DNA of 64,000 nt, from assembly GCF_012396605.1 (NCBI RefSeq), contig NZ_JAAXPW010000001.1, positions 1 through 64,000 of the forward strand. Reading direction: 5' to 3'. This DNA comes from Ureibacillus thermosphaericus (lineage in GTDB: Bacteria > Bacillota > Bacilli > Bacillales_A > Planococcaceae). Both the position numbers and the translations under genes were made by a program. This document shows, in pieces, positions 46,181-56,881 of this stretch. The notes beneath the pieces are model-generated. The model did no database searches, was not told the origin of the DNA, and was given only the letters and a program-made list of their open reading frames with translations. The stretch's first letter is position 1; each line of letters opens with the position of its first letter.

Positions 46181-48382
46181 ATGACCAAAATCAGAGTTCA
46201 TGAATATGCCAAAAAAGTTAATAGACCTAGTAAAGAAATCATTGAAGAATTGAAAAAATTAAATATAAATGTAACTAATCATATGTCTACGCTTAACGGA
46301 GAAGAGGTTGCTAAATTGGACGTAGTCTTTAACAAAAATACGAATGAAGCACCAGTTAAGCAAAAAAATGCAGAACAACAAAAGTCAAAGCCAGTGCAAA
46401 ACAAAGAAGTAAAAAGACATGAGCAACAGCTAAAGAAAATCGATAATAATGATGATGAGTTAGACGTTGCTTTTGAAAAAATTAAAAGAAACAAATCTCC
46501 AAAAGATCAAGATGTTCTTCAACATCAACCAAAAAATAAAGGTAATCAACGTAAAAAGCCTGGTATTCATGGTGGTAAACGCCGTCAGCCAAAACAACAA
46601 CCTCAACAGCAAGTTCAAAAGGAACTTCCTAAAAAAATTACTTTCTACGAATCGCTAACGGTAGCAGAACTTGCGAAGAAATTAAATCGCGAACCTTCTG
46701 AAATCATTAAAAAGCTCTTCATGCTAGGTGTAATGGCTACAATTAACCAAGATTTAGATAAAGATGCGATAGAATTAATTTGTGCGGACTATGGCGTAGA
46801 AGTGGAAGAAGAAGTTCGCATCGATAAAACGGACTTAGAAATTTACTTTGAACAAGCGGATGCAGAAGAGGATTTAGAAGAACGTCCACCTGTTGTAACA
46901 ATTATGGGCCACGTTGACCATGGGAAAACTACAACTTTAGACTCCATCCGCAATTCGAGAGTAACAGAAGGAGAAGCTGGCGGTATTACGCAGCATATCG
47001 GTGCATATCAAGTGGATATTAACGGAAAGAAAATTACTTTCCTTGATACACCAGGGCACGAAGCCTTCACAACAATGCGTGCTAGAGGTGCACAGATTAC
47101 CGATATTGTTGTTATCGTTGTTGCTGCTGATGACGGTGTCATGCCACAAACTGTGGAAGCCATTAACCACGCGAAAGCAGCTAACGTACCAATCATTGTT
47201 GCTGTAAACAAAATGGATAAACCAACAGCAAATCCTGATCGCGTTATGCAAGAATTAACTGAATATGGTCTTATTCCAGAAGACTGGGGTGGCGATACAA
47301 TCTTCGTACCAATCTCAGCGTTAAAAGGTGAAGGAATTGACCAACTATTAGAAATGATCCTACTAGTTGCAGAAGTTTCTGAATTAAAGGCGAATCCAAA
47401 CCGCAGAGCAATCGGTACAGTTATCGAAGCACAATTAGATAAAGGGCGCGGTTCTGTGGCCACATTATTAGTGCAAAATGGTACGTTGCGCGTTGGAGAT
47501 CCAATCGTTGTAGGAAATACGTTCGGTCGTGTTCGTGCTATGGTCAATGACTTAGGACGTCGAGTTAAAGAAGCGTTGCCGGCAACACCTGTCGAAATTA
47601 CTGGTTTACACGAAGTACCTCAAGCAGGTGACAGATTCGTAGTCTTTGAAGATGAAAAAACGGCTCGCGAAATTGGTGAAGCTCGTGCACAAATGGCAAT
47701 ACAAGCAAGCCGTGCACAAAAATCACGAGTTACGTTAGATAACTTGTTTGAACAAATGTCCCAAGGGGATATGAAAGAATTGAATTTAATCATCAAAGCA
47801 GACGTACAAGGTTCAGTAGAAGCTCTATCTTCCTCATTTATGAAAATTGATGTGGAAGGTGTAAATGTGAAAATTATCCACACAGGTGTAGGGGCAATTA
47901 CTGAATCCGATATTAGTCTTGCAGCGGCTTCCAATGCCATTGTAATAGGATTTAACGTTCGTCCAGACGTCAATGCAAAGCGTGCAGCGGAACAAGAAGG
48001 CGTAGAAATTCGCCTACACCGTGTCATCTATAAAGCAATTGAAGAAATTGAAGCTGCAATGAAAGGAATGCTTGATCCGGAATATGAAGAGAAAATTATC
48101 GGGCAAGCGGAAGTACGTCAAACAATTAAAATTTCCAAAGTGGGTACAATTGCAGGTTCATATGTGACAGATGGTAAAGTAACTCGCGATGCAGGCGTAC
48201 GCGTCATCCGTGATGGAATCGTTATTTATGAGGGAGAACTTGAGTCGCTAAAACGCTTTAAAGATGACGTAAAAGAAGTCGTTAAAGGCTTTGAGTGCGG
48301 TATGCAAATTAAAAACTTTAACGACATTAAAGAAGGCGACATCATCGAAGCCTTCATTATGGAAGAAATTGTGCGGAAATGA
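46181..48382 (+). CDS. infB: Translation initiation factor IF-2
   Basis: GTPase delivering initiator tRNA. N-terminal [25 protein letters not shown] and a Lys/Gln-rich linker (about 50-155); IF2-N domain at 160-215; G1 GHVDHGKTT (about 243-251), [14 protein letters not shown], then domains II-IV. 733 residues, the medium-length form common in Firmicutes. GGGGTGAG precedes the ATG. Confidence 0.97.
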   Translation: MTKIRVHEYAKKVNRPSKEIIEELKKLNINVTNHMSTLNGEEVAKLDVVFNKNTNEAPVKQKNAEQQKSKPVQNKEVKRHEQQLKKIDNNDDELDVAFEKIKRNKSPKDQDVLQHQPKNKGNQRKKPGIHGGKRRQPKQQPQQQVQKELPKKITFYESLTVAELAKKLNREPSEIIKKLFMLGVMATINQDLDKDAIELICADYGVEVEEEVRIDKTDLEIYFEQADAEEDLEERPPVVTIMGHVDHGKTTTLDSIRNSRVTEGEAGGITQHIGAYQVDINGKKITFLDTPGHEAFTTMRARGAQITDIVVIVVAADDGVMPQTVEAINHAKAANVPIIVAVNKMDKPTANPDRVMQELTEYGLIPEDWGGDTIFVPISALKGEGIDQLLEMILLVAEVSELKANPNRRAIGTVIEAQLDKGRGSVATLLVQNGTLRVGDPIVVGNTFGRVRAMVNDLGRRVKEALPATPVEITGLHEVPQAGDRFVVFEDEKTAREIGEARAQMAIQASRAQKSRVTLDNLFEQMSQGDMKELNLIIKADVQGSVEALSSSFMKIDVEGVNVKIIHTGVGAITESDISLAAASNAIVIGFNVRPDVNAKRAAEQEGVEIRLHRVIYKAIEEIEAAMKGMLDPEYEEKIIGQAEVRQTIKISKVGTIAGSYVTDGKVTRDAGVRVIRDGIVIYEGELESLKRFKDDVKEVVKGFECGMQIKNFNDIKEGDIIEAFIMEEIVRK

Positions 48383-48657
48383 TTGTCTATCTTGAAGCGG
48401 AATTTATGATTCCGGATGCCCATTCTTTAAAGGAAAAGCGTGCAGTTCTCCAACGGATGATTACACGTACAAAACAAAAATTTAATGTATCAGTTGCAGA
48501 AATCGATCATCAAAACGTGTGGCAGCGAACAAAGATAGCTGTTGTAACAGTTGCTTCATCGAGTGCTGCAGCTGACCGTGAAATCGATCATGTACTTCAC
48601 TTTTTACAATCAAATCCATCATGGGAATTGCTAGAATTTTCTCGGGAATATTTATAA
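48379..48657 (+). CDS. ylxP: DUF503 protein YlxP
   Basis: 92 residues, DUF503: [60 protein letters not shown]. Function unproven; thought to help translation or ribosome assembly by its fixed place between infB and rbfA. ATGA overlap with infB. Confidence 0.93.
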   Translation: MIVYLEAEFMIPDAHSLKEKRAVLQRMITRTKQKFNVSVAEIDHQNVWQRTKIAVVTVASSSAAADREIDHVLHFLQSNPSWELLEFSREYL

Positions 48658-48718
48658 AAACAAGAGGATAATTTTCCGGTTTCCAATTAAACTAACAATA
48701 ACACTATGAAGTAAAGTA

Positions 48719-48756
48719 GATAAAAGCCAGTTCGTTTCGCTTTTATCCTGCTTTTA
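48719..48756 (+). promoter_or_regulatory. Hairpin between ylxP and rbfA
   Basis: GATAAAAGC (48719-48727) pairs perfectly with GCTTTTATC (48739-48747), 11-base loop, then CTGCTTTT. It is terminator-like with an interrupted T run, ending 15 bases before the rbfA start; it may be a partial terminator or processing site within the operon. Confidence 0.55.
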
Positions 48757-48770
48757 AAAGAGGTGACAAC

Positions 48771-49121
48771 ATGTCTCTACGTGCAAATCGTGTTGCTGAA
48801 CAAATGAAGAAAGAATTAGGTGACATCATTGGCCGAAAATTAAAAGATCCTCGCGTAGGATTTGTTACGGTAACGGCTGTCGAACTGACAGGCGACCTTC
48901 AACAAGCTACGATTTATATCACCACATTAGGCGATGAAGAAGAAAAGAATGAAACGTTAAAAGCCTTGGAAAAGGCGAAAGGTTTCATTCGCACAGAAAT
49001 CGGCCAACGTATTCGTCTTCGAAGAACACCTGAACTTTTATTTAAGTTTGATTCATCGATTGAATACGGCAACAAAATCGAACAATTATTACGCTCTATT
49101 AAAGATCATGATGAGGCGTAA
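48771..49121 (+). CDS. rbfA: Ribosome-binding factor A
   Basis: Late 30S maturation and cold adaptation factor, KH-type fold, 116 residues: [48 protein letters not shown] and [38 protein letters not shown] precedes the ATG. Confidence 0.96.
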   Translation: MSLRANRVAEQMKKELGDIIGRKLKDPRVGFVTVTAVELTGDLQQATIYITTLGDEEEKNETLKALEKAKGFIRTEIGQRIRLRRTPELLFKFDSSIEYGNKIEQLLRSIKDHDEA

Positions 49122-49135
49122 TTCTAAATAGTTTA

Positions 49136-49177
49136 AAAAAGCCTGCGACTGCATCATAATGCAGGTAGGCTTTTTTT
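49136..49177 (+). terminator. Terminator after rbfA
   Basis: Outer AAAAAAGCC/GGCTTTTTT with an inner CTGCAT/ATGCAG (49150-49155 / 49160-49165) hairpin, ending in a T run. truB begins right after it. Confidence 0.82.
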
Positions 49178-49202
49178 ATTGAAATTTTTAGGGGGGGATA
49201 GA

Positions 49203-50111
49203 GTGAACGGGATTTTACCACTATGGAAAGAACGAGGTTTAACGAGTCACGACTGTGTATTTCAACTGAGAAAAATTTTAAAATACAAAAAAATAGGGCA
49301 TACAGGAACGCTCGATCCAGCGGTTGAAGGAGTTTTACCGATTTGCATTGGACAAGCAACTAGAATTGCCGAGTATATAACGGATACGGGTAAAACTTAT
49401 GAAGCCACTGTTGCTATTGGTCGCTCAACAACAACTGAAGATGCTGAAGGAGAAACGGTAGAAGAAGATCTATCTTATAAAGTTATTACCCGTGAGCAAT
49501 TGCAAAAAGTGCTTTCACAACTTACTGGTGAAATTGAACAAATTCCCCCAATGTATTCAGCGGTAAAAGTAAATGGAATTAAACTTTATGAATATGCACG
49601 AAAAGGAATTGAAGTAGATCGACCTTCAAGAAAAGTAACGATTCATGAATTGCAACTGCTTGATGATCAAGCCATTTTTGAAGGCGAGGAAATTACCTTT
49701 CATATAAGAATTAAGTGCAGCAAAGGCACATATATACGAACTCTTGCTGTACAAATAGGACAATTATTAGGCTATCCTAGTCATATGGCTTCTCTTGTTA
49801 GAACTGCCTCAGGGAATTTTACGAAAGCGGATTGTTATACTCTTCGTGATATTGAAAAGGCTGTGGAGGAAGGAACATTTGAACAACTGCTGCTTCCCAT
49901 TGAAGATGCGTTAACTTATCCATTTATCGAGGTCGATGAATCAAACGAAAAGAAAATTTGTAATGGACAAATTTTAAAAGTCCATTCATTATTAAAACAG
50001 GAAGAAAAAATCGTTTTTAGTCGAAATGGGAAGGCGATTGCAGTATATAAAAAACATCCAACGAAACCTGGACTCATGAAACCAGATAAGATGTTTCCAA
50101 ATAATTTCTAG
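49203..50111 (+). CDS. truB: tRNA pseudouridine-55 synthase TruB
   Basis: Forms pseudouridine 55 in the T loop of tRNAs. Catalytic D38 in KKIGHTGTLDPAVEGVLPI; KGTYIRTLAVQIGQLLGYPSHMASLVRTASG is also conserved. GTG 49203 gives MNGILPLWKERGLTSHDC, like homologues, with AGGGGGGG upstream; TTG at 49179 is an alternative lying in the terminator tail. 303 residues. Confidence 0.94.
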   Translation: MNGILPLWKERGLTSHDCVFQLRKILKYKKIGHTGTLDPAVEGVLPICIGQATRIAEYITDTGKTYEATVAIGRSTTTEDAEGETVEEDLSYKVITREQLQKVLSQLTGEIEQIPPMYSAVKVNGIKLYEYARKGIEVDRPSRKVTIHELQLLDDQAIFEGEEITFHIRIKCSKGTYIRTLAVQIGQLLGYPSHMASLVRTASGNFTKADCYTLRDIEKAVEEGTFEQLLLPIEDALTYPFIEVDESNEKKICNGQILKVHSLLKQEEKIVFSRNGKAIAVYKKHPTKPGLMKPDKMFPNNF

Positions 50112-50123
50112 GAGGCCAATCGA

Positions 50124-51071
50124 ATGAAGGTTATTCATTTAAAATATCCATATCAATTAAATAAAGTTGATCCTTCCACTTCCTATTCCCTAGCAGTTGG
50201 CTTTTTTGATGGAGTACATAGAGGACACCAAGCTGTTATCAGTGCAGCAATGGAAAAAGCAGAGGAATTGAATATTAAAAGTGCTGTTATGACTTTTGAT
50301 CCCCATCCTTCTATTGTATTAGGTAAAAGCAATGAAAAAATTTTTTATATTACACCTCTTCCACAAAAATTAGAAATATTAGAAGAAATGGGTGTAGATA
50401 CAACATTTGTCGTACAATTCACATCTGATTTTGCTAGGCTTTCACCAGAGGATTTTATTCAATATTTTATTCGAGATTTGAATGTTAAACATGTAACAGC
50501 CGGCTTTGATTTTTCTTTTGGTGCATTTGGGAAGGGAAATATGGATTTAATGAAGGAACTGTCCCTCGGTAATTTTGGTGTAACAGTAGTGGAAAAACAG
50601 GTGGACGATGGGGAAAAAATCTCATCAACTCGCATTCGAAAATGTTTACAAGATGGAGATATGGAAACCGTCCATCATTTATTAGGGCGCCCCTTCCAAG
50701 TTCCTGGAATTGTTGTTCAAGGAGATAAAAGAGGACGTACTATCGGATTTCCAACAGCCAATATTCAATCAATGGAAGGCTGTTTTATTCCAAAAAATGG
50801 CGTTTATGCAGTGAGGGTGTTCGTGCAAAATCGATTATATGATGGTGTTTGCAATGTCGGCTTTAAACCAACATTTAAAAACCCGGATGAAAAACAATTA
50901 ACAATTGAGGTGCACATATTAGATTTTGAAAAAAATATTTACGGTGAAGAAGTAAAAGTCCTTTGGTATAAACGTTTACGTGACGAACAAAAATTTGACG
51001 GCATTGAATCATTAAAAGCTCAAATCTCTCGAGATAAGGAACGAACAATTGAGTATTTCGCCGATAAATAA
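50124..51071 (+). CDS. ribF: Bifunctional riboflavin kinase/FAD synthetase
   Basis: Makes FMN then FAD. N-terminal nucleotidyltransferase with AVGFFDGVHRGHQAVI (about 24-39) and TFDPHPSIVLG; C-terminal riboflavin kinase with GDKRGRTIGFPTANIQ and GVYAVRVFVQ. 315 residues. AGGAGGCC upstream; close behind truB as in B. subtilis. Confidence 0.96.
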   Translation: MKVIHLKYPYQLNKVDPSTSYSLAVGFFDGVHRGHQAVISAAMEKAEELNIKSAVMTFDPHPSIVLGKSNEKIFYITPLPQKLEILEEMGVDTTFVVQFTSDFARLSPEDFIQYFIRDLNVKHVTAGFDFSFGAFGKGNMDLMKELSLGNFGVTVVEKQVDDGEKISSTRIRKCLQDGDMETVHHLLGRPFQVPGIVVQGDKRGRTIGFPTANIQSMEGCFIPKNGVYAVRVFVQNRLYDGVCNVGFKPTFKNPDEKQLTIEVHILDFEKNIYGEEVKVLWYKRLRDEQKFDGIESLKAQISRDKERTIEYFADK

Positions 51072-51072
51072 G

Positions 51073-51101
51073 TTGCTTATCCATTTGAACTATGATATTA
51101 T
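51073..51101 (+). promoter_or_regulatory. Extended -10 promoter of rpsO
   Basis: TTGCTT (51073-51078), 17-base spacer, TATTAT (51096-51101) with TGA immediately before it. Starts two bases after the ribF stop. Confidence 0.68.
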
Positions 51102-51125
51102 TTCCTAGTGTACTAATCGTACATT

Positions 51126-51171
51126 CCTTAGCTCGGCTTACCGATTCTCCAACGGTTGACTGTGCTAAAGG
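51126..51171 (+). promoter_or_regulatory. S15 (rpsO) leader, three-way junction
   Basis: CCTTAGC (51126-51132) pairs with GCTAAAGG (51164-51171; one bulged A), enclosing two hairpins: TCGG-ctta-CCGA (51133-51144) and CAAC-g-GTTG (51150-51158). This three-way junction upstream of rpsO is like the S15-binding leader of Bacillaceae, where S15 represses its own synthesis. Confidence 0.65.
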
Positions 51172-51199
51172 AGTAAATAAATATTAGGAGGAACTAAAC

Positions 51200-51469
51200 A
51201 TGGCAATTTCAAAAGAACGTAAAAACGAAATCATTAAAGAATTCCAAACTCATGAAGGAGATACTGGTTCTCCAGAAGTACAAATCGCTATTTTAACAGA
51301 AGAAATTAACGTATTAAACGATCACTTAGCTGTTCATAAGAAAGACTTCCACTCTCAACGCGGTCTTCTTAAAAAAGTAGGTCGTCGTCGTCATTTATTA
51401 AAATATTTACGTGAAAAAGACGTTCAACGTTACCGTACATTAATCGAAAAATTAGGCTTACGTCGTTAA
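51200..51469 (+). CDS. rpsO: 30S ribosomal protein S15
   Basis: Primary 16S rRNA-binding protein, 89 residues: [59 protein letters not shown] lies before the ATG; a strong terminator follows. Confidence 0.98.
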   Translation: MAISKERKNEIIKEFQTHEGDTGSPEVQIAILTEEINVLNDHLAVHKKDFHSQRGLLKKVGRRRHLLKYLREKDVQRYRTLIEKLGLRR

Positions 51470-51472
51470 TTC

Positions 51473-51496
51473 AAAGCGGGATTTTCCCGCTTTTTA
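51473..51496 (+). terminator. Terminator after rpsO
   Basis: AAAGCGGG (51473-51480) and CCCGCTTT (51486-51493), five-base loop, T run. Confidence 0.87.
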
Positions 51497-51580
51497 TTTA
51501 TTCAAAAAACAGTATATTGGGTAACAATAAAAGTAAAATTACCATATTTTAATTGAAAATGTTTAGCATAGAATATTCTT

Positions 51581-51609
51581 TTTTGATACACTTACTAATG
51601 GTATATAAA
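51581..51609 (+). promoter_or_regulatory. Candidate promoter of pnp
   Basis: TATAAA (51604-51609) with TTGATA at 51583 (15-base spacer) or TTTTGA at 51581 (17-base spacer). The spacing is not ideal; placed 42 bases before pnp. Confidence 0.4.
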
Positions 51610-51650
51610 TATTCCTGACGAGTGTTCTCAAAGAGAAAGGGGATTAATGA

Positions 51651-53771
51651 ATGACCGAAAAAAAAGTCTATCGATATGATTGGGCTGGACGCCCATTAGT
51701 AATTGAAGTTGGCCAATTAGCAAAACAAGCTAATGGGGCTGTGCTTGTTCGCTACGGCGATTCGGCAGTACTTTCCACTGCAACGATGTCTAAAGATGCA
51801 AAAGCATTAGATTTCTTCCCTCTTACTGTAAACTACGAAGAGCGTTTATATGCAGCAGGAAAAATACCTGGAGGGTTCATCAAACGAGAAGGCCGTCCAT
51901 CTGAACATGCAATTTTGGTTTCGCGCTTAATTGACCGTCCGATTCGTCCGATGTTCCCAGAAGGATTTCGAAACGAAGTACAAGTCGTTTCAATTGTCAT
52001 GTCTTCAGACCCGGATTGTCCAACAGATGTGGCTGCAATGCTTGGTTCATCGTTAGCTCTTTCCATCTCAGATATTCCATTTAACGGTCCAATCGCAGGT
52101 GTGCATGTAGGTTATGTAGATGGAAAATTTGTTATTAATCCAGATATAGAGCAATCAGAGAAAAGTACTATCCACTTATCTGTAGCAGGAAATAAAGACG
52201 CTATCAACATGGTTGAAGCAGGTGCTTTAGAAGTTCCGGAAGAAATCATGCTTGAAGCCATTATGTTTGGGCATGAAGAAATTAAAAAATTAATTGAATT
52301 CCAGGAACAAATAGTTGCAGAAGTCGGCAAAGAAAAAATTGAAGTAGAATTGTTTGAAATTGATGAAGAAATTGAAAATGCAGTTAGAGCAATGTGCGAG
52401 CAAGATATGATTGCTGCCATTCAAACTGTGGAAAAATTAGCTCGGGAAGAAGCAATTGCAGCTGTTAAAGAGCGAGTAATTACTTATTATGAAGAACAAG
52501 AAGCTGAAGAAGAAACGTTGAAACAAGTAAACACTGTTTTAGATAAAATGGTGAAAGAGGAAGTTCGACGTTTAATTACAGAAGAAAAAGTACGCCCAGA
52601 CGGACGAAAAGTAGATGAAATTCGCCCGCTATCATCTGAAGTCGGCTTATTGCAACGCGCCCATGGTTCAGGTCTTTTCACTCGCGGTCAAACACAAGCC
52701 CTTTCCATCTGTACTTTAGGTCCATTAGGAGACGTGCAAATCATTGATGGATTAGGTTTAGAAGAATCAAAACGTTTCATGCATCATTACAACTTCCCTC
52801 CATTCTCAGTAGGGGAAACAGGTCCTATGCGGGGTCCTGGTCGACGTGAAATCGGACACGGTGCATTAGGTGAACGTGCATTGCTTGCAGTCATTCCGGA
52901 TGAAAAAGAGTTCCCATATGCGATTCGTTGTGTATCAGAAGTATTAGAGTCCAACGGTTCAACTTCTCAAGCGTCAATTTGTGCTAGTACACTCGCTATG
53001 ATGGATGCAGGTGTTCCAATCAAAGCGCCTGTTGCAGGAATTGCGATGGGATTAGTGAAAAAAGGCGAACACTATACAATTTTAACAGATATTCAAGGAA
53101 TGGAAGACCATCTTGGAGATATGGACTTTAAAGTAGCTGGAACAGAAAAAGGTGTTACAGCGCTTCAAATGGATATTAAAATTGACGGATTATCACGTGA
53201 AATTTTAGAAGAAGCGTTAATGCAAGCAAGAGAAGGTCGTTTGAAAATCTTAGAACATATGAAACAAACGATTGCAAAACCGCGTGAACAACTTTCAAAA
53301 TATGCTCCAAAAATTATTTCCATTAAAATTAACCCTGAAAAAATTCGTGATGTTATTGGGTCAGGTGGAAAAACAATCAACAAAATTATCGATGAAACAG
53401 GTGTAAAAATCGATACTGAACAAGACGGTACAATTTATATTTCTTCTGTGAATGAAGAAATGAACTTACGCGCGAAAGAAATTATCGAAGAAATTGTTCG
53501 CGAAGCAAAAGTGGGAGAATACTATTTAGCAACTGTAAAACGCATTGAAAAATTCGGTGCATTCTGTGAAATTTTCCCTGGCAAAGATGGATTACTCCAC
53601 ATTTCTGAAATTCAAGAAGAACGTACAAATAAAGTAGAAGATGTGCTCAAAATTGGCGATAAAGTACTGGTGAAAGTAATCGATATTGACGATCAAGGTC
53701 GCATTAATTTATCGCGAAAAGTAGTCATTAAAGAAGATAAAGAGCGAGCAAAACAAAATTTAAAACAATAA
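51651..53771 (+). CDS. pnp: Polyribonucleotide nucleotidyltransferase (PNPase)
   Basis: Phosphorolytic 3'-5' exoribonuclease of the degradosome. Two RNase PH domains (about 1-215 and 315-545, RRDGR-like [38 protein letters not shown]), a helical linker, KH ([28 protein letters not shown]) and S1 ([33 protein letters not shown]) domains. 706 residues. AAAGGGG upstream. Confidence 0.97.
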   Translation: MTEKKVYRYDWAGRPLVIEVGQLAKQANGAVLVRYGDSAVLSTATMSKDAKALDFFPLTVNYEERLYAAGKIPGGFIKREGRPSEHAILVSRLIDRPIRPMFPEGFRNEVQVVSIVMSSDPDCPTDVAAMLGSSLALSISDIPFNGPIAGVHVGYVDGKFVINPDIEQSEKSTIHLSVAGNKDAINMVEAGALEVPEEIMLEAIMFGHEEIKKLIEFQEQIVAEVGKEKIEVELFEIDEEIENAVRAMCEQDMIAAIQTVEKLAREEAIAAVKERVITYYEEQEAEEETLKQVNTVLDKMVKEEVRRLITEEKVRPDGRKVDEIRPLSSEVGLLQRAHGSGLFTRGQTQALSICTLGPLGDVQIIDGLGLEESKRFMHHYNFPPFSVGETGPMRGPGRREIGHGALGERALLAVIPDEKEFPYAIRCVSEVLESNGSTSQASICASTLAMMDAGVPIKAPVAGIAMGLVKKGEHYTILTDIQGMEDHLGDMDFKVAGTEKGVTALQMDIKIDGLSREILEEALMQAREGRLKILEHMKQTIAKPREQLSKYAPKIISIKINPEKIRDVIGSGGKTINKIIDETGVKIDTEQDGTIYISSVNEEMNLRAKEIIEEIVREAKVGEYYLATVKRIEKFGAFCEIFPGKDGLLHISEIQEERTNKVEDVLKIGDKVLVKVIDIDDQGRINLSRKVVIKEDKERAKQNLKQ

Positions 53772-53778
53772 TATGTTG

Positions 53779-53811
53779 AGAGGTTGTAGGAAAGGAGAAC
53801 AACCTCTTTTT
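53779..53811 (+). terminator. Terminator after pnp
   Basis: AGAGGTTGT (53779-53787) pairs with ACAACCTCT (53799-53807), 11-base loop, then TTTTTATTTG. Confidence 0.87.
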
Positions 53812-53941
53812 ATTTGTTTGAAATGAAAGTACATAGGATATCAAAAAACTTTTATTCCAATAAAATATTTTGTAAAGTAAGAAGTAGTTTCGATTATAAA
53901 GATCGAACAGATAGGAAATGTCAGTAGAAAGAGGTTGTAAA

Positions 53942-55195
53942 TTGGTTAACGTTTATACTTGTCAAAATGGCGTAAGGATTGTATATGAACATATTCCATA
54001 CGTGCGTTCAATTTCTGTAGGAATATGGGTTGGAGCAGGATCTCGATTTGAACTGCCAGAAGAAAACGGAATTACCCATTTTATTGAACATATGCTCTTT
54101 AAAGGAACAAATACTCGAACTGCTAGACAAATTGCAGAAGAGTTTGATCGCATTGGCGGAGAACTAAATGCTTTTACATCAAAGGAAAACACTTGCTACT
54201 ATGCAAAGGTGTTGGAGCATCATGGAAAGTTGGCAATCAGTATATTAGCTGATATGTTTTTCCATTCAGTGTTTGAAAAAAATGAATTGGAGAAAGAACG
54301 GCAAGTTGTATTAGAGGAAATCTTAATGAGCGAAGATGCTCCTGATGATGATGTACACGAACGTTTATGGAGAGTGATGTATCCAAACGATTCATTAGGT
54401 CTTCCGATTTTAGGAACGAATGAAACCCTTCAAAAATTTGATCGTGATTTTATTTTGAACTATATGGATAAACATTATTATCCAAAGAATGTTGTTATTT
54501 CTTTGGCAGGGAATATATCAAAAGATTTGCTTTTACATATTGAATCGTTGTTCGGGAACTTCGAACCATCGGAAAAAGCTGTCCCACTAAACTTATCAAA
54601 TCCAACATTTCATTCAGGACGTTTCGTAAAGGAACGGGATGTAGAACAGTCCCATTTGGCGATGAGTTATCCCGCCATCAGTGTAAAAGATACAAATTAC
54701 TATAGCTTTATCACTTTAAATAATATTATAGGTGGTAATATGTCTTCTCGCCTCTTCCAAGAAGTAAGGGAAGAAAAGGGATTAGCTTACACAATTTTCT
54801 CCTATCCATCCTGTTATATGGATGTCGGTGCATTAACCATTTACGGAAGTACGAACAATCAACAATTGCCTTTACTACATGAGACAATTATTAAATCCAT
54901 TGAAAAAATAAAAAAAGATGGCGTGACGCTACAAGAGCTTTATAACGGAAAAGAACAGTTAAAAGCAAGTTTTCTACTGAATAATGAGAGCATGACGAAT
55001 CGCATGAGCCGTAACGGGAAAAACGAATTGATTTTTGGACGCCACAAGTCGATTGATGAAATCATTCAACAGATCAACGCTATTTCAATGGATTCAATTC
55101 ATGAGCTAGTGAAAAAGATTTTTTCAGTTGAGCCTGCAGTGGCGATCATTGGTCAAGGCGTTCAACATTATGCAGCGAAAATAGCAAATTTATGA
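53942..55195 (+). CDS. mlpA: M16 family zinc peptidase MlpA (YmxG)
   Basis: Pitrilysin/processing-peptidase family, 417 residues. Inverted zinc motif H46-F-I-E49-H50 (GITHFIEHMLFKGT) and the distal Glu region (ELEKERQVVLEEILMSED near 120). Homologues in Bacillus regulate extracellular protease production. TTG 53942 with AAAGAGG seven bases upstream gives MVNVYTCQNGVRIVYEH, as in relatives; ATG 53918 is a weaker start. ylxY, found before it in B. subtilis, is absent. Confidence 0.93.
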   Translation: MVNVYTCQNGVRIVYEHIPYVRSISVGIWVGAGSRFELPEENGITHFIEHMLFKGTNTRTARQIAEEFDRIGGELNAFTSKENTCYYAKVLEHHGKLAISILADMFFHSVFEKNELEKERQVVLEEILMSEDAPDDDVHERLWRVMYPNDSLGLPILGTNETLQKFDRDFILNYMDKHYYPKNVVISLAGNISKDLLLHIESLFGNFEPSEKAVPLNLSNPTFHSGRFVKERDVEQSHLAMSYPAISVKDTNYYSFITLNNIIGGNMSSRLFQEVREEKGLAYTIFSYPSCYMDVGALTIYGSTNNQQLPLLHETIIKSIEKIKKDGVTLQELYNGKEQLKASFLLNNESMTNRMSRNGKNELIFGRHKSIDEIIQQINAISMDSIHELVKKIFSVEPAVAIIGQGVQHYAAKIANL

Positions 55196-55231
55196 AAAAA
55201 CGAGCAAAGGGAAATCCTTTGCTCGTTTTTT
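55195..55231 (+). terminator. Bidirectional terminator after mlpA
   Basis: AAAAACGAGCAAAGG pairs with CCTTTGCTCGTTTTT around GAAAT (centre 55213). It has an A run on the left and T run on the right, so it can stop both mlpA and the opposing ABC operon. Bases 55232-55412 between it and the permease hold nothing recognisable. Confidence 0.87.
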
Positions 55232-55412
55232 CATCGATGGAACCACCCACACTGTGAATAAAGTTTGTATGTTGATTCCTGCTACTCTACTCATCATTCG
55301 AGATTGTGATGAAAAGTGTAATAAAAAATGTTCATTGCCAACTATGAATGATATGGAGCATAAGTTGCAATATATTCAAACATTAATTAATTTGCTCTAC
55401 TTAAAAACAATG

Positions 55413-56036
55413 CTAATATTCTTTTTTCTCGAAAAACATAACGGATAGTTTAAAAGATAAATAAAACATAACAACAGCTAAAATGAAAGAAATGATACTA
55501 ATTAGATTCACAAGTTCAAGTAAATTAGAAAATAATGAATTATTGAACAGTATATTGATTGCAATGATAGGTATAAATACTATTGCGATTATGAAAATGC
55601 GAGCTTTTTGGGCACCAAATTTGATGGACACTGGTATCACGAATGACAACATCATGAGGATTCCTGATATGATGATGGATAAAATTGAAATAAAATTAAC
55701 CATTGTAAATGTTTTCGTAATCATATTTGTTAATAAAAATATTGGAAAAACAATGATAACCATAAAAAGTATTAAGATCAGACTTAAGATATACTTACTT
55801 TTTACGATATCTGCTTTATTAATTGGCAGTGTATTGACAAATCGATTCCAATGACTTGTTTCGTCGTTGGAAAGGGTGATATTGATTAAAGTCATGGATA
55901 AAACCGTAAGAAAAATAAGTAACATTCCCGTATCACCCAAAAAGAAAGAAGCGATGACAAAAAGCGTTATGAGCATTAACAAAGAGTTTTTTTGGTTAAG
56001 TATGACGTACAAATCTTTTAAAATCAGTGCTTTCAT
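55413..56036 (-). CDS. ABC-2 type transporter permease
   Basis: Membrane subunit of the ABC cassette, 207 residues with six predicted helices (for example residues 17-33, 35-52, 83-103, 115-140, 147-163, 180-200). The start MKALILKDLYVILNQKNSLLMLITLFV is typical of small ABC-2 permeases of the YtrC/BcrB kind. Substrate unknown; drug, peptide or lipid export is inferred from family only. It overlaps the ATPase stop by four bases (ATGA). Confidence 0.87.
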   Translation of the reverse strand: MKALILKDLYVILNQKNSLLMLITLFVIASFFLGDTGMLLIFLTVLSMTLINITLSNDETSHWNRFVNTLPINKADIVKSKYILSLILILFMVIIVFPIFLLTNMITKTFTMVNFISILSIIISGILMMLSFVIPVSIKFGAQKARIFIIAIVFIPIIAINILFNNSLFSNLLELVNLISIISFILAVVMFYLSFKLSVMFFEKKEY

Positions 56037-56881
56037 ACATAAGCTCCTTTCACAAAAAATAACATGATGTCTTCTATAGACGGTTTATCGAGATGGAAAG
56101 CTTTGTTCACTTCTTTTCGATTCACTAAAATTTCTATTCCGAATGCATTTTTTCTCATGCGCACTTTTGCATGTTCAGGCAATTCCTTCGATTGCTCCAC
56201 CGTTCCTTTCCATATTCCGTAGTCATACAACAGTTCATCTTTATTTTTGCTAAAGACGATTTCCCCTTCATGAATAAACGTAATATAGTCAGCAATCTTT
56301 TCTAAGTCAGATGTAATGTGGGTGGAGAATAAAATGCTGTTGTCCTCGTCCTGCATAAATTCCATAAAAAGATCGAGAATTTCATCCCGCACAATCGGAT
56401 CTAATCCGCTCGTCGGTTCATCTAAAATTAATAATTTTGGATGATGGGCAAGAGCCATAGCAATGGACAGTTTCATCCGCATCCCACGGGAAAGCTGTTT
56501 AATTGGCTTTTTAATAGGTATTTTGAAGCGCTTTAATAGTTCTACGTAGTAAGCTTCATCCCAATTAGCATAAATTTTTTCTAATATGTGATTGATTTGA
56601 GTTGCATTTAATGTTTCAGGTACATATAAATCATCAAAAACGACGCCAATTTGCTCCTTGATGGCTATATCATGTTCAACATGATCAAGTCCAAATAGTT
56701 TAACTTCACCACTATCCTTTTGAAGCAGGTTTAAAAGGTATTTTATGGTTGATGTTTTTCCGGCACCATTTTCTCCAACAAATCCCATAATTGTACCAGT
56801 TGGTAACTGGAAAGAAACATCGACTAATTGAAATTGAGGAAACTTTTTTCTTAAATTTGCGACTTCAATTGCATACGTCAT
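56033..56881 (-). CDS. ABC transporter ATP-binding protein
   Basis: 282 residues. Walker A GENGAGKT (36-43), signature LSRGMRMKLSIAMALAHHP near 135, Walker B LLILDEPTSGLDP near 155, and H-loop FSTHITSDLEKIADY. The C-terminal extension beyond about 215 is typical of antibiotic-export ATPases with ABC-2 permeases. Overlaps the repressor gene by four bases (ATGA), so the three genes are translationally coupled. Confidence 0.93.
   Translation of the reverse strand: MTYAIEVANLRKKFPQFQLVDVSFQLPTGTIMGFVGENGAGKTSTIKYLLNLLQKDSGEVKLFGLDHVEHDIAIKEQIGVVFDDLYVPETLNATQINHILEKIYANWDEAYYVELLKRFKIPIKKPIKQLSRGMRMKLSIAMALAHHPKLLILDEPTSGLDPIVRDEILDLFMEFMQDEDNSILFSTHITSDLEKIADYITFIHEGEIVFSKNKDELLYDYGIWKGTVEQSKELPEHAKVRMRKNAFGIEILVNRKEVNKAFHLDKPSIEDIMLFFVKGAYV

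Noticed and set aside
55254-55448. 64-residue + strand frame after the mlpA terminator
   Set aside because: No ribosome-binding site, unusual composition, and its end overlaps the opposing permease.
55483-55854. 123-residue + strand frame opposite the ABC permease
   Set aside because: Mirror of a membrane protein gene; the minus frame has family features, start signal and coupling.
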